From NCBI GenBank assembly GCA_041483135.1, contig JBGPFE010000018.1, positions 9,124 to 73,123 on the forward strand: a stretch of DNA of 64,000 bases, written 5' to 3'. Of this stretch, positions 50,683 through 59,472 are shown in pieces. Position numbers and translations under genes: made by a program. The first letter of the stretch is position 1. Every line of letters begins with the position of its first letter. Below the pieces are notes generated by a model that saw nothing but the letters and a program-made list of their open reading frames with translations, made no database searches and was not told where the DNA came from. The DNA is from PALSA-1004 sp041483135 (GTDB taxonomy: Bacteria > Pseudomonadota > Gammaproteobacteria > Burkholderiales > SG8-41).

Positions 50683-52257
50683 GTGACCACGGTTCTCATC
50701 AGCGGCGCGGTGCCCCGCGCTCAAGCGCTGCCGCTCGCAGCGCTGGCCGGCGCGGCGACGGTGCCTGGCTTCGCGCCGTTCTATCTGTTCCCGCTGCCGA
50801 TCGCAACGATCGCGCTGCTGATCGTGCTGTGGCGGCGCGCGGCGAGCCGCCGCGATGCAGCTCTGATCGGCTTCGGTTTCGGCCTCGGTTATTTCCTCAC
50901 CGGGGTAAGCTGGGTATACGTCAGCTTGCACGACTTCGGTGCAATGCCTGCGCTGCTGGCCGGAATCGTGACCTTGTTGTTCTGCGCCTACCTGGCGCTC
51001 CATCCGGCGATCACGGGCTGGATTTATCACGCGCTCGGTGCGCGCTCGAAGCTCGTCACGCTGGCTGCGCTGCCGGCGCTGTGGACGCTCGCCGATTGGC
51101 TGCGCGGATGGCTATGGACCGGGTTCCCGTGGATCGCGCTCGGCTATTCCCAGGTACCGGACAGCCCGCTCGCCGGCTACTTGCCGGTGCTGGGGATATA
51201 CGGCGCATCGCTGGCGGTCGTCGCCAGCGCCGCGCTGATCGTTACGCTGTGGTCACGCCGGAAGGACGCAGGCGGAAGGTCGCAGGCGGAGGGCGTCGGC
51301 GGTTTGCCGCGCGCGTTCGTATCCGTCATCGATCGGCCCGCGCTGCTCGTCCTCGTTGCAATCTGGGCAGGCGGCTACGCCCTCACACAGATCGAGTGGA
51401 CGCAGCCTGCCGGCGGGCCGGTTGCGGTCAGCCTGCTGCAAGGCAATATCCCGCAGGAGATGAAATGGCGCGCCGATAAAATCCGATCGACGCTCGACAC
51501 CTATCGCACCCTCGTCGCCGCCAGCAATTCGCGCCTCATCATCCTGCCCGAAACCGCGCTGCCGCTGTTCCTGCACGACATACCGCAGGATTATCTCGAC
51601 GTCCTCTCCATGTATGCGCGCGGCAACGGCGGCGATATTTTGATCGGCGTGCCCGAGCGCAGCGATACACGCGATTACTACAACAGCGTGCTGTCGTTCG
51701 GGGCGGCGCCGACGCAAACCTACCGCAAGTCGCATCTGGTGCCGTTCGGCGAATTCGTGCCGCTGAAACCGCTGTTCGGCTGGTTTTTCGAAGTGACGCA
51801 GATACCGCTGCTCGATTTCGCGCGCGGCGCCGACACCCAGCAGCCGCTCGCCGTCGCCGGCCAGCACGTTGCGATCAACATCTGTTATGAGGATGCATTC
51901 GGCGCGGAAATCATCCGCCAGCTGCCGCAGGCGACGCTGCTCGTCAATGTAAGCAATGTCGCGTGGTTCGGCCACTCGGTCGCGCCGCAACAACATCTGC
52001 AGATCTCGCAGGCACGTGCGCTCGAGACCGGCCGTTACATGCTGCGCGCGACCAATACCGGCATGACCGCCATCATCGACCAGCACGGCAAGGTGCAGAA
52101 TGTCGCACCCGAGTTCACGACCGCCGTCGTCACCGGCGAGGTTCAGGGGTTCGCCGGCGCCACACCCTACGTGCGTTGGGGCAATGCACCGGCGATTACG
52201 GCATGCTTGCTGATTCTGTTGTTCGTCTTAGTGCAGCGCAAGCGCACCATCCCATAA
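50683..52257 (+). CDS. lnt: Apolipoprotein N-acyltransferase
   Basis: A 524-residue inner-membrane enzyme that adds the third acyl chain to lipoproteins. It has about seven helices and then a nitrilase domain: the catalytic Glu in LIILPETALPLF, Lys in YRKSHLVPFGEFVPL and Cys in INICYEDAFG. The GTG at 50683 with AAAGG 5 nt upstream is the start; the open frame runs on upstream antiphase through corC and is not real there. A heptamer array lies in the linker before the nitrilase domain. Confidence 0.95.
   Translation: MTTVLISGAVPRAQALPLAALAGAATVPGFAPFYLFPLPIATIALLIVLWRRAASRRDAALIGFGFGLGYFLTGVSWVYVSLHDFGAMPALLAGIVTLLFCAYLALHPAITGWIYHALGARSKLVTLAALPALWTLADWLRGWLWTGFPWIALGYSQVPDSPLAGYLPVLGIYGASLAVVASAALIVTLWSRRKDAGGRSQAEGVGGLPRAFVSVIDRPALLVLVAIWAGGYALTQIEWTQPAGGPVAVSLLQGNIPQEMKWRADKIRSTLDTYRTLVAASNSRLIILPETALPLFLHDIPQDYLDVLSMYARGNGGDILIGVPERSDTRDYYNSVLSFGAAPTQTYRKSHLVPFGEFVPLKPLFGWFFEVTQIPLLDFARGADTQQPLAVAGQHVAINICYEDAFGAEIIRQLPQATLLVNVSNVAWFGHSVAPQQHLQISQARALETGRYMLRATNTGMTAIIDQHGKVQNVAPEFTTAVVTGEVQGFAGATPYVRWGNAPAITACLLILLFVLVQRKRTIP
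51259..51300 (+). repeat. Heptamer array inside lnt
   Basis: Six consecutive 7-mers built around CGNAGG (CGGAAGG, ACGCAGG, CGGAAGG, TCGCAGG, CGGAGGG and a degenerate last unit). They encode the linker RRKDAGGRSQAEGVGG between a membrane helix and the nitrilase domain, where extra residues would be tolerated. The 14-nt double unit is not a multiple of three. Confidence 0.7.
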
Positions 52258-52293
52258 TTCCTTGCCTGCCAGGCAACGACGTTTCCCCGGCTT

Positions 52294-54069
52294 ATGCAAC
52301 AACCATCGAAACACACGTTTTTTCTTGCCTTCGGCTGTTTCCTGTTATTCGCCGGCATGGCGGTATTGGGCTGGATCAAGTTGCAATACGGCTTCAACAT
52401 GATCGACGAAGGAATGTACATGACCGACGGCTGGCGTTTGACCGCGGGAGACCGTTTGTTTCCCGACAGCGCCATCAGCGCGGCAATGCTGTACGCGGTT
52501 TTCAACGCATTGGTGTTCAAATTGCATCCGGATATCACGCTGCTCGGCTTTCGGCAGCTGCAGTATGTATTCGCGCTGTCGGCCATCGCGGTCTTCGCCG
52601 CGGCGATTTACCGGTGGGATCGCCGGCAATGGCTGATACCGTTGACGCTCTCTGTGTTTGCCTTCACCGGCCTCGACGTGGCCGGCATCAGCGCCAACCT
52701 GTCTTATTACACTTATCCCCACCTGTTTTTCGTTTTGCACCTGTCCTTGCTGCTGTTCGCGCTTGGCAGCCGCCGACCCGGCGTCCGCGCCGCGCTGTTC
52801 CTGCTCGCCGGCGTTTCGCTGTGGGCTGTCGGCTTCAGCCTGCTGCCGCTTTCCGCAACCCTGCTTACCCCGCTCCTGGTTTGGTCCGCAATGCGCTACC
52901 TGGGGTCGGCGCGGGACGAGTTTTCATTTCAGGAATTGCTGCTGCTAATGGCTCCCGGCGTACTGCTGTGGGCGATATTTGTCGGCATTTATGGCGGGGA
53001 GTTTTTAAACGCGATCCTCGACATCTATCGCTATGCCAAGGGCGGCGGCGCCTCCGACAGCTTCGATTGGGTGCCGGTGCAATACGTCGCCGCGACCGCC
53101 GTTTTCGTCGCCGTCCTGGCCGCTGCCACGCGCCTGCGATTGCGCGCGCTGCTTGCGGTTTTCGGGATTGCCGCGGCGCTGATGTTTTTCGTCATCGGCT
53201 CGAACCTGTTCGGCTGGTTGACGCCTTTCTGGCAGGGCTGGTTCTCGAGGCAAATGTGGTTTTGCGCCTTGCTGATCGTGTCGATGGCGGCGTTGCTCGG
53301 TTATCTCGTCTATCGCAAGCACCGCGGCATGGCCCTTGAGCGGGCGCACCTGCTGCTCCTGGTGCTGCTGCTGCCTTCGGCGGTGTTGGCGTTGCTGTTC
53401 AGCCAGTATTCCAACGTGGGGGTGCTGGTTACGTCTTACGTGGCGCTCCCCGTTTGCATGGCGCTCGCGCTATTCATCGTGATGCGGCTGGAAAACCTGC
53501 GCGCCGGCAGCGGCATCGCGGCGGCGGCGGTCGTCGCGGTGCTGTTGCCGTTTTATTACCACCTGGCGCGGGCCGATTGGGAATTCACGTTTTTCGACCT
53601 GCCGCCGAAATATCTCACTCGCACCCTGCCCGATGGTTTTGGCGCGGGAATTCGCACCAGCGAATTTTATCAGGCAATAGTGCAATGGATGACAACGACG
53701 GCCCAGGCCCATTCGGCAGACACTGACTTCGCCATCGTCATGGATCAAGCGCCGATGGGCTACATGGTCATCAAGCGCCGGCCCGCGCTTAACCATTCCT
53801 GGTCCGGGTGGGGCTTGTCCGCTGCGTTGCGGCGGGAGGCGGTGGAGGCGATGCTGCGGCAAAATCGCCAGCCCAAAATAGCTTACCGGTTCTTGCGCGC
53901 ACCGATGATACTGCCGACATCGCTCAAAGACGTGCCGTTCAGACTGGGAGACCGTTTCAACTATGCCGCCAACGACCCGCTTTCGGTTTATGTCACCACC
54001 CAAATGCAGTATCTTGGCACTTTCTATTACAAAGACGAGCCGTGTATCGAGCTTTATGTGCGTAACTAG
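52294..54069 (+). CDS. Polytopic membrane protein, GT-C-glycosyltransferase-like
   Basis: A 591-residue protein with about eleven to twelve membrane helices and a periplasmic C-terminal domain of roughly 150 residues. After the first helix comes NMIDEGMYMTDGWRLTAGDR, an acidic D-E motif in the position of the catalytic loop of GT-C glycosyltransferases (such as the ArnT/PMT group). Family membership is tentative. It could transfer a lipid-linked sugar to an envelope target. It is placed between lnt and glyQ, 36 nt after lnt, and looks like an accessory gene in an otherwise conserved order. Confidence 0.6.
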   Translation: MQQPSKHTFFLAFGCFLLFAGMAVLGWIKLQYGFNMIDEGMYMTDGWRLTAGDRLFPDSAISAAMLYAVFNALVFKLHPDITLLGFRQLQYVFALSAIAVFAAAIYRWDRRQWLIPLTLSVFAFTGLDVAGISANLSYYTYPHLFFVLHLSLLLFALGSRRPGVRAALFLLAGVSLWAVGFSLLPLSATLLTPLLVWSAMRYLGSARDEFSFQELLLLMAPGVLLWAIFVGIYGGEFLNAILDIYRYAKGGGASDSFDWVPVQYVAATAVFVAVLAAATRLRLRALLAVFGIAAALMFFVIGSNLFGWLTPFWQGWFSRQMWFCALLIVSMAALLGYLVYRKHRGMALERAHLLLLVLLLPSAVLALLFSQYSNVGVLVTSYVALPVCMALALFIVMRLENLRAGSGIAAAAVVAVLLPFYYHLARADWEFTFFDLPPKYLTRTLPDGFGAGIRTSEFYQAIVQWMTTTAQAHSADTDFAIVMDQAPMGYMVIKRRPALNHSWSGWGLSAALRREAVEAMLRQNRQPKIAYRFLRAPMILPTSLKDVPFRLGDRFNYAANDPLSVYVTTQMQYLGTFYYKDEPCIELYVRN

Positions 54070-54250
54070 CAAGCTCTGAACTCACGGCCTGGCGCAATGC
54101 CACAGCGGGGCCGCACCTTACGTGCGCAGGGGAAATGTGCCGATATCGTGCCGGCACCGCTGCCCGCGCTTGCCATAGAGTGGCTAGGACTGCGTGAAGC
54201 CGGTAAAATTCGCGGCGTGCCAATACGTTAGCGCGACCCGCCGCGCAGCC

Positions 54251-55153
54251 ATGCTGACTTTTCAACAAATCATTTTGCGTCTCCAGCAATACTGGGACAA
54301 GCAGGGTTGCGCGCTGCTGCAGCCGTACGACATGGAGGTCGGCGCCGGCACTTTCCATACCGCGACTTTTCTGCGCGCACTCGGGCCTGAGCCTTGGCGT
54401 GCCGCATACGTGCAGCCATCGCGGCGGCCAAAAGACGGCCGCTACGGCGAGAACCCCAACCGCCTGCAGCACTATTACCAGTACCAGGTCGCGCTCAAGC
54501 CGGCGCCCGTCGATATTCAGGACATCTACCTGCAGTCGCTGGAAGCGCTCGGCATCGATCCGCGCGCCAACGACATCCGCTTCGTCGAGGACGACTGGGA
54601 GTCACCGACGCTCGGCGCGTGGGGGCTCGGCTGGGAAGTATGGTTGAACGGCATGGAAATCACGCAATTCACCTACTTTCAGCAAGTCGGCGGGCTCGAT
54701 TGCAAGCCGGTACTCGGCGAGCTCACCTACGGCCTCGAGCGGCTCGCGATGTTCCTGCAAGGCAAGGAAAGCGTGTTCGATCTGGTGTGGACTGACGGCA
54801 TGACCTACGGCGACGTTTATCACCAGAACGAAGTCGAGCAGTCGAAATACAACTTCGAACTCGCCAACGTCGACATGCTGTTCGGGCATTTCGGCCAGTT
54901 CGAGGCCGAAGCAAAGCGCCTGATCGAAGCCGGCCTGCCGCTGCCGGGCTACGAAATGGTGTTGAAGTGCTCGCATACCTTCAACCTGCTCGATGCGCGC
55001 GGCGCGATATCGGTCACCGAGCGCGCCGCCTACATCGGCCGCGTGCGCAACCTCGCGCGGCTGGTGGCGCAGGCCTATTACGATTCGCGCGAGAAGCTCG
55101 GCTTCCCGATGCTGAAACCGCCGCAAGCAGCGAAAAAGAAGACCCGGGGCTGA
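54251..55153 (+). CDS. glyQ: Glycyl-tRNA synthetase alpha subunit
   Basis: A 300-residue class II synthetase subunit that activates glycine. The motifs are MLTFQQIILRLQQYWDKQGC, PYDMEVGAGTFHTATFLRAL, AYVQPSRRPKDGRYGENPNRLQHYYQYQVA, and QQVGGLDCKPVLGELTYGLERLAMFLQ. The ATG at 54251 gives the standard N terminus. GlyS follows 3 nt after the stop. Confidence 0.97.
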   Translation: MLTFQQIILRLQQYWDKQGCALLQPYDMEVGAGTFHTATFLRALGPEPWRAAYVQPSRRPKDGRYGENPNRLQHYYQYQVALKPAPVDIQDIYLQSLEALGIDPRANDIRFVEDDWESPTLGAWGLGWEVWLNGMEITQFTYFQQVGGLDCKPVLGELTYGLERLAMFLQGKESVFDLVWTDGMTYGDVYHQNEVEQSKYNFELANVDMLFGHFGQFEAEAKRLIEAGLPLPGYEMVLKCSHTFNLLDARGAISVTERAAYIGRVRNLARLVAQAYYDSREKLGFPMLKPPQAAKKKTRG

Positions 55154-55156
55154 ACG

Positions 55157-57232
55157 ATGCCGAGCAGGAAAACTGTCAAAGCGCCCGCCTCCGAGACTTT
55201 GCTCGTCGAGCTGCTGACCGAAGAGTTGCCACCTAAAGCGCTCAAACGCCTGGGTAAGTCCTTTGGCGAGTATCTGTACGACTTCTTGTCAGCCGATAAA
55301 TTTCTTACTTCTACCGATTACGAAATTTTCACTACACCGAGACGACTGGCTGCGTCATTTCCTGCAGTCCGCGACATTCAAGAGGATCGTGAAGCTTTTC
55401 AGAAAGGCCCTTACGTTGCGTCTGGTCAGGACGCCATCGCAAACTTTTCCAGAAAATATGGCATAGATTCTTCAAGGCTCGAGCGGCAAACCGATAAGAA
55501 AGGCGAATATGTTCTATTAAGAGTGCAGGTAAAGGGGGAGCGACTGGACCAACGACTCGCCGAGAACGTCGAAAAAGCAATCAAGCGTCTTTCTAGCCCG
55601 AAGTTGATGCGCTGGGGCGATGGCGACGTACAGTTTGTGCGACCAGTGCATGGGCTGGTAATGATGCACGGCAAGTGTGTTGTTGCTGGCCAAGTACTGG
55701 GCCTTGAGAGCCGTAACGTGACGCTCGGTCATCGTTTCCTGAGCAAGGGACAGATAAAAATTCCAGCTGCCGATCAGTACGAGGCATTACTCGAAAAACG
55801 AGGTTCGGTGATCGCCTCCTTCACCAAGCGCAAGGAACACATACGTACCGCGCTCCTGAACGCGGCTGCGCGCAGTAAGCCGTTATGGGATGACGCGCTG
55901 CTTGACGAAGTCACCGCGCTGGTCGAGTTTCCGGTCGTCTATCAGGGCACCTTCAGCCCGGAATTCCTGAGCGTGCCGCAGGAATGCCTGGTCCTGTCGA
56001 TGAAACAGCACCAAAGATATTTTCCGCTCGCCGGCCCCAACGGCACGCTGTTGTCGAAATTCCTGGTCGTCAGCAACCTGCAGACCAGGGATCCGGCCAA
56101 CATCATTCACGGCAACGAGCGCGTGCTGCGCGCGCGGCTGGCGGATGCCAAGTTTTTTTACGACCAGGACCGCAAGACCCGGCTCGAAGAACGCGTGCCA
56201 CCGCTCGCTAAAGTCGTCTATCACCACAAGCTCGGCACGCAACTCGATCGCACCGGGCGGATTCAATTGCTCGCCGGCAAGATCGCCCGCATGCTCGCCG
56301 CCGATGCGGCACTGGCCGAGCGCGCGGCCTGGTTAGCGAAAGCAGATTTGCTCACCGGCATGGTCGGTGAATTTCCCGAATTGCAGGGAGTCATGGGCCG
56401 CTACTACGCGCTTCACGACAAGGAACCCGCTGCAGTCGCGGACGCGATCGAAGCCCACTACCGCCCCCGCTTCGCGGGCGACCGGCTGCCGGAAGGCAAC
56501 GTCGCCTGTGCGGTCGCCCTGGCCGACAAGCTCGACGCCCTCGCCGGCATGTTCAGCATCGGACAGCAGCCCACCGGTGACAAGGACCCATTCGGACTGC
56601 GTCGCGCGGCACTCGGCGTCATCAGAATCCTTGTCGAGAACCAGCTTTCGTTGTCGCTATTGAGTCTTGTAGACGCGGCTTTTGAACCTTTCGCAAACAA
56701 GGCGCAGACGGAACTTCGGATCTTTTTCATCGAACGCATGCGTAGCTACTTTTTGGAGCGCGGCTACACGGCGAACGAGGTCGAGGCAGTTCTCAGCAAG
56801 CGCCCGGTTGAAATAAGTCCGATCCCCAAGCAGCTGGAAGCCGTTCGCGCGTTTGCTGCGCTTCCTGAAGCAGCTAGTCTTGCGACCGCCAACAAGCGAA
56901 TCGCCAACATATTGCGGCAGGCAGAAAGCAAAGGCGAGACACTGCTTGGCGATGCCGACCTATCGGCGCTGAAGGATCCCGTCGAAATCGCGCTTTTTGA
57001 GGCATTGCAAGCCGCCAGTCGATCGGCAAAGCCCTTGTTTGACGCTCGAGATTTCGCTGGCTATCTGAAGACCTTTGCATCGTTGAAGAATCCCGTGGAT
57101 TCATTCTTCGATAAAGTCATGGTTATGGTCGACGACAAAAGGCTTCGCGAGAACCGGCTTGCGCTTCTGTCTGACATGCAAAACGCGATGAATCGCTTCG
57201 CCGACATTTCGAAGCTCGCCGTCGAAAAATGA
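55157..57232 (+). CDS. glyS: Glycyl-tRNA synthetase beta subunit (mosaic base composition)
   Basis: A 691-residue subunit that binds tRNA-Gly. It has the N-terminal TLLVELLTEELPPKAL, an HD-like region (YHHKLGTQLDRTGRI), DKLDALAGMFSIGQQPTGDKDPFGLRRAALG, and a DALR-type anticodon-binding end. Base composition changes along the gene: 55261-55320 has 24 G/C of 60, 56461-56520 has 47 of 60 and 56641-56700 has 28 of 60 (hand counts). The reading frame is intact. This points to gene conversion or transfer into parts of a native gene. Confidence 0.96.
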   Translation: MPSRKTVKAPASETLLVELLTEELPPKALKRLGKSFGEYLYDFLSADKFLTSTDYEIFTTPRRLAASFPAVRDIQEDREAFQKGPYVASGQDAIANFSRKYGIDSSRLERQTDKKGEYVLLRVQVKGERLDQRLAENVEKAIKRLSSPKLMRWGDGDVQFVRPVHGLVMMHGKCVVAGQVLGLESRNVTLGHRFLSKGQIKIPAADQYEALLEKRGSVIASFTKRKEHIRTALLNAAARSKPLWDDALLDEVTALVEFPVVYQGTFSPEFLSVPQECLVLSMKQHQRYFPLAGPNGTLLSKFLVVSNLQTRDPANIIHGNERVLRARLADAKFFYDQDRKTRLEERVPPLAKVVYHHKLGTQLDRTGRIQLLAGKIARMLAADAALAERAAWLAKADLLTGMVGEFPELQGVMGRYYALHDKEPAAVADAIEAHYRPRFAGDRLPEGNVACAVALADKLDALAGMFSIGQQPTGDKDPFGLRRAALGVIRILVENQLSLSLLSLVDAAFEPFANKAQTELRIFFIERMRSYFLERGYTANEVEAVLSKRPVEISPIPKQLEAVRAFAALPEAASLATANKRIANILRQAESKGETLLGDADLSALKDPVEIALFEALQAASRSAKPLFDARDFAGYLKTFASLKNPVDSFFDKVMVMVDDKRLRENRLALLSDMQNAMNRFADISKLAVEK

Positions 57233-57762
57233 AACTCGTCATCCTCGACCGCGACGGCGTGATCAACTACGACAGCGCCGAGTTCATCAAGAAGCCCGAG
57301 GAATGGAAGCCGCTCCCCGGCAGCCTGGAGGCGATCGCGCGCCTGAACCAGGCCGGCTACCGCGTGGTCATCGCGACCAACCAGTCCGGCATCGGCCGGG
57401 GGTTGCTCGACATGGCGGCGCTCAACGCCATCAACGACAAGATGCATAAGGCGCTCGCCCAGGCCGGCGGGCGCATCGACGCGGTGTTTTATTGCCCGCA
57501 CGCGCAGGACGCCGATTGCAGCTGCCGCAAGCCCAAGCCCGGACTGCTCGAGGACATCGCGCGCCGCTTCAACATCGATCTGGCCGGCGTGCCGTGCATC
57601 GGCGACGCATTGCGCGACCTGCAGGCGGCGGCGCAGGTCGGCGCGCAGCCGATACTGGTGCTGACCGGCAAAGGCAAGGAGACTGCCAAGGCGGGCGGGC
57701 TGCCGGCGGATACCCAGACGTATGCCGATCTCGGCGAGGTCGCGAAGTCCATCGCCCCATGA
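57229..57762 (+). CDS. gmhB: D-glycero-beta-D-manno-heptose 1,7-bisphosphate 7-phosphatase
   Basis: A 177-residue HAD phosphatase in the synthesis of ADP-heptose for lipopolysaccharide core. The nucleophile motif is ILDRDGVIN (Asp7/Asp9), and then ATNQSGIGRGLL, the zinc-binding YCPHAQDADCSCRKPKPG and the motif CIGDALRDL. It overlaps glyS by 4 nt and plsC by 4 nt. Confidence 0.94.
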   Translation: MKLVILDRDGVINYDSAEFIKKPEEWKPLPGSLEAIARLNQAGYRVVIATNQSGIGRGLLDMAALNAINDKMHKALAQAGGRIDAVFYCPHAQDADCSCRKPKPGLLEDIARRFNIDLAGVPCIGDALRDLQAAAQVGAQPILVLTGKGKETAKAGGLPADTQTYADLGEVAKSIAP

Positions 57763-58490
57763 AATTCGGGATCGTCCTGCGTTCCTGCCTGTTCGCCGCC
57801 GTCCAGATCCTGCTTACGCTGCCGTTCACAGTCATCGCGCTGCTGACGTTTCCGCTCAAGCCCGTCACCCGTTATCGCATCATCTCGCTGTGGTCGCGGC
57901 TGATCGTCCTGGCCGCTGAAACCATTTGCGGCATCCGCTACCGTGTAATCGGCGCGGAGCACATACCGCGCGAGCCGTGCGTCGTGCTGTCGAAGCACCA
58001 GTCGGCATGGGAAACGGTCGCTTTCCAGGTGATTTTTCCGCCCCAGGTGTACGTAATCAAGCGTGAACTGCTGTGGATACCGTTTTTCGGCTGGGGACTC
58101 GCGATGGACTCGCCGATCTCGATCGACCGCAGCGCCGGCATGCGCGCGCTGAAGCAGATGCTCGAACAGGGCAAGGACCGCCTCGCGCGCGGCTTCTGGA
58201 TCATCGTGTTTCCCGAGGGCACGCGCATCGCGCCGGGCACGCGCGGCAATTACCAGACCGGCGGCGCCGCGATTGCGGTACACGCCGGCGCGCCGGTGCT
58301 GCCGGTTGCGCATAACGCCGGTTATTGCTGGCGCCGCAAGGCGTTCCTCAAGTACCCAGGCACCATCACCGTCAGCGTCGGCAATCCGATCGACAGCCGC
58401 GGCATGAAAGCCGATGAACTGACGCGCCGGGCCGAGGATTGGATCGAAGCGGAAGTGTCGCGCCTGGGACGTCCGGATGACCAGGCGTAA
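57759..58490 (+). CDS. plsC: 1-acyl-sn-glycerol-3-phosphate acyltransferase
   Basis: A 243-residue membrane acyltransferase with an N-terminal hydrophobic segment. The acyltransferase box I is VLSKHQSAWET, box II is PISIDRSAG, and box III is VFPEGTRIAPGTRG. It converts lysophosphatidate to phosphatidate. It starts inside the end of gmhB (ATG at 57759), so the genes are translationally coupled. Confidence 0.93.
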   Translation: MKFGIVLRSCLFAAVQILLTLPFTVIALLTFPLKPVTRYRIISLWSRLIVLAAETICGIRYRVIGAEHIPREPCVVLSKHQSAWETVAFQVIFPPQVYVIKRELLWIPFFGWGLAMDSPISIDRSAGMRALKQMLEQGKDRLARGFWIIVFPEGTRIAPGTRGNYQTGGAAIAVHAGAPVLPVAHNAGYCWRRKAFLKYPGTITVSVGNPIDSRGMKADELTRRAEDWIEAEVSRLGRPDDQA

Positions 58491-59241
58491 ACCTCTACAA
58501 CTCGAGCTCGTACTCGGCAAGCCGCCGGCACAGATCGCAAGCCGTCAGCAATTCAGGCTCGACGGGGGGTGGATCGAATACACGCTCAAACGCAGCCTGC
58601 GCCGCCGCCGCATCACGTTCACCATCGACGAGGACGGTCTGCGCGTAGGCGCGCCGTGGCGCGCCTCGCAACGCCGCATCGAGTCGCTGCTCGGCGCGCA
58701 CGCAAATTGGATCAGCCGCAAACTGGCCGAATGGCGGGCGCGCCGGCCGCCGCCGTTCAAGTGGCAGGCGGGCGCGACCGTGATGGCGCTCGGTGAGCCG
58801 CTGAAGCTCGCGTTCGATCCTGCGCGGGTCGCCACCGTGCGAGACGGTGACTGCCTGTACATTGCCGAGAAGGCAAACGGCCCCGAGGATATGCTGGCCA
58901 AACACGTTGTCGCATGGCTGCGCAGCACCGCACAAAACTGGTTCGGGCAGCGCGCCGCGCATTTTGCGCCGACGCTCGACGTGCGGGTGCCCGCCATCCG
59001 GCTGTCGAATGCCAAAACCCGCTGGGGCACCTGCCACCCCGACGGGCGCATTCTTCTCAACTGGCGGCTGATCCAGATGCCGCCGGCGTTGATCGACTAC
59101 GTGGTGGTGCACGAGCTCGCGCATTTGCGCGAGCCCAATCACTCGCGGCGTTTCTGGCGCTGGGTCGCCGGCGTGCTCCCCGACTACGAGCAGCGACGGC
59201 GCACGCTGCGGCGCGACGGACACCGTTACTTGCTCGCGTGA
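58477..59241 (+). CDS. YgjP-like M48-type metallohydrolase (DUF45)
   Basis: A 254-residue protein of the YgjP/DUF45 family (RWGTCHPDGRILLNWRLIQMP, then the metal site VVHELAHLREPNHSRRFW). HExxH-like HELAH plus a downstream His supplies the metal ligands. The E. coli homologue has been described as a nucleotide pyrophosphatase or metallopeptidase-like enzyme; substrate is uncertain here. It overlaps plsC by 14 nt. Confidence 0.9.
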   Translation: MTRRKPLQLELVLGKPPAQIASRQQFRLDGGWIEYTLKRSLRRRRITFTIDEDGLRVGAPWRASQRRIESLLGAHANWISRKLAEWRARRPPPFKWQAGATVMALGEPLKLAFDPARVATVRDGDCLYIAEKANGPEDMLAKHVVAWLRSTAQNWFGQRAAHFAPTLDVRVPAIRLSNAKTRWGTCHPDGRILLNWRLIQMPPALIDYVVVHELAHLREPNHSRRFWRWVAGVLPDYEQRRRTLRRDGHRYLLA

Positions 59242-59301
59242 GCGGTGAACAACAGTCCTTGTGCTAATATTCAATGGCGCATCACGCGCAATCAAAGTCC
59301 C

Positions 59302-59472
59302 ATGCGCAAATCCGTTCTACTGTTATTGGCTACGGCGCTGCTGCCGGCCTGCGGCCTGAAAGGGCCGCTTTATATCCCGGAGCAAAAACCCGCGGCTGCT
59401 CCACCAGCCGCCGCGCCGGCCCCCGCCGCGCAGCCCGATGACAAGAAAACCCCGGCGCCGGGGACTAAGTGA
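59302..59472 (+). CDS. lptM: LPS-assembly-associated lipoprotein LptM (YifL)
   Basis: A 56-residue lipoprotein with lipobox LLPAC (Cys17) followed by CGLKGPLYIPE, the diagnostic LptM segment, and an Ala/Pro-rich tail. LptM helps mature the LptDE translocon at the outer membrane. It lies upstream of lysA and overlaps its GTG start (GTGA), as in many proteobacteria. Confidence 0.92.
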   Translation: MRKSVLLLLATALLPACGLKGPLYIPEQKPAAAPPAAAPAPAAQPDDKKTPAPGTK

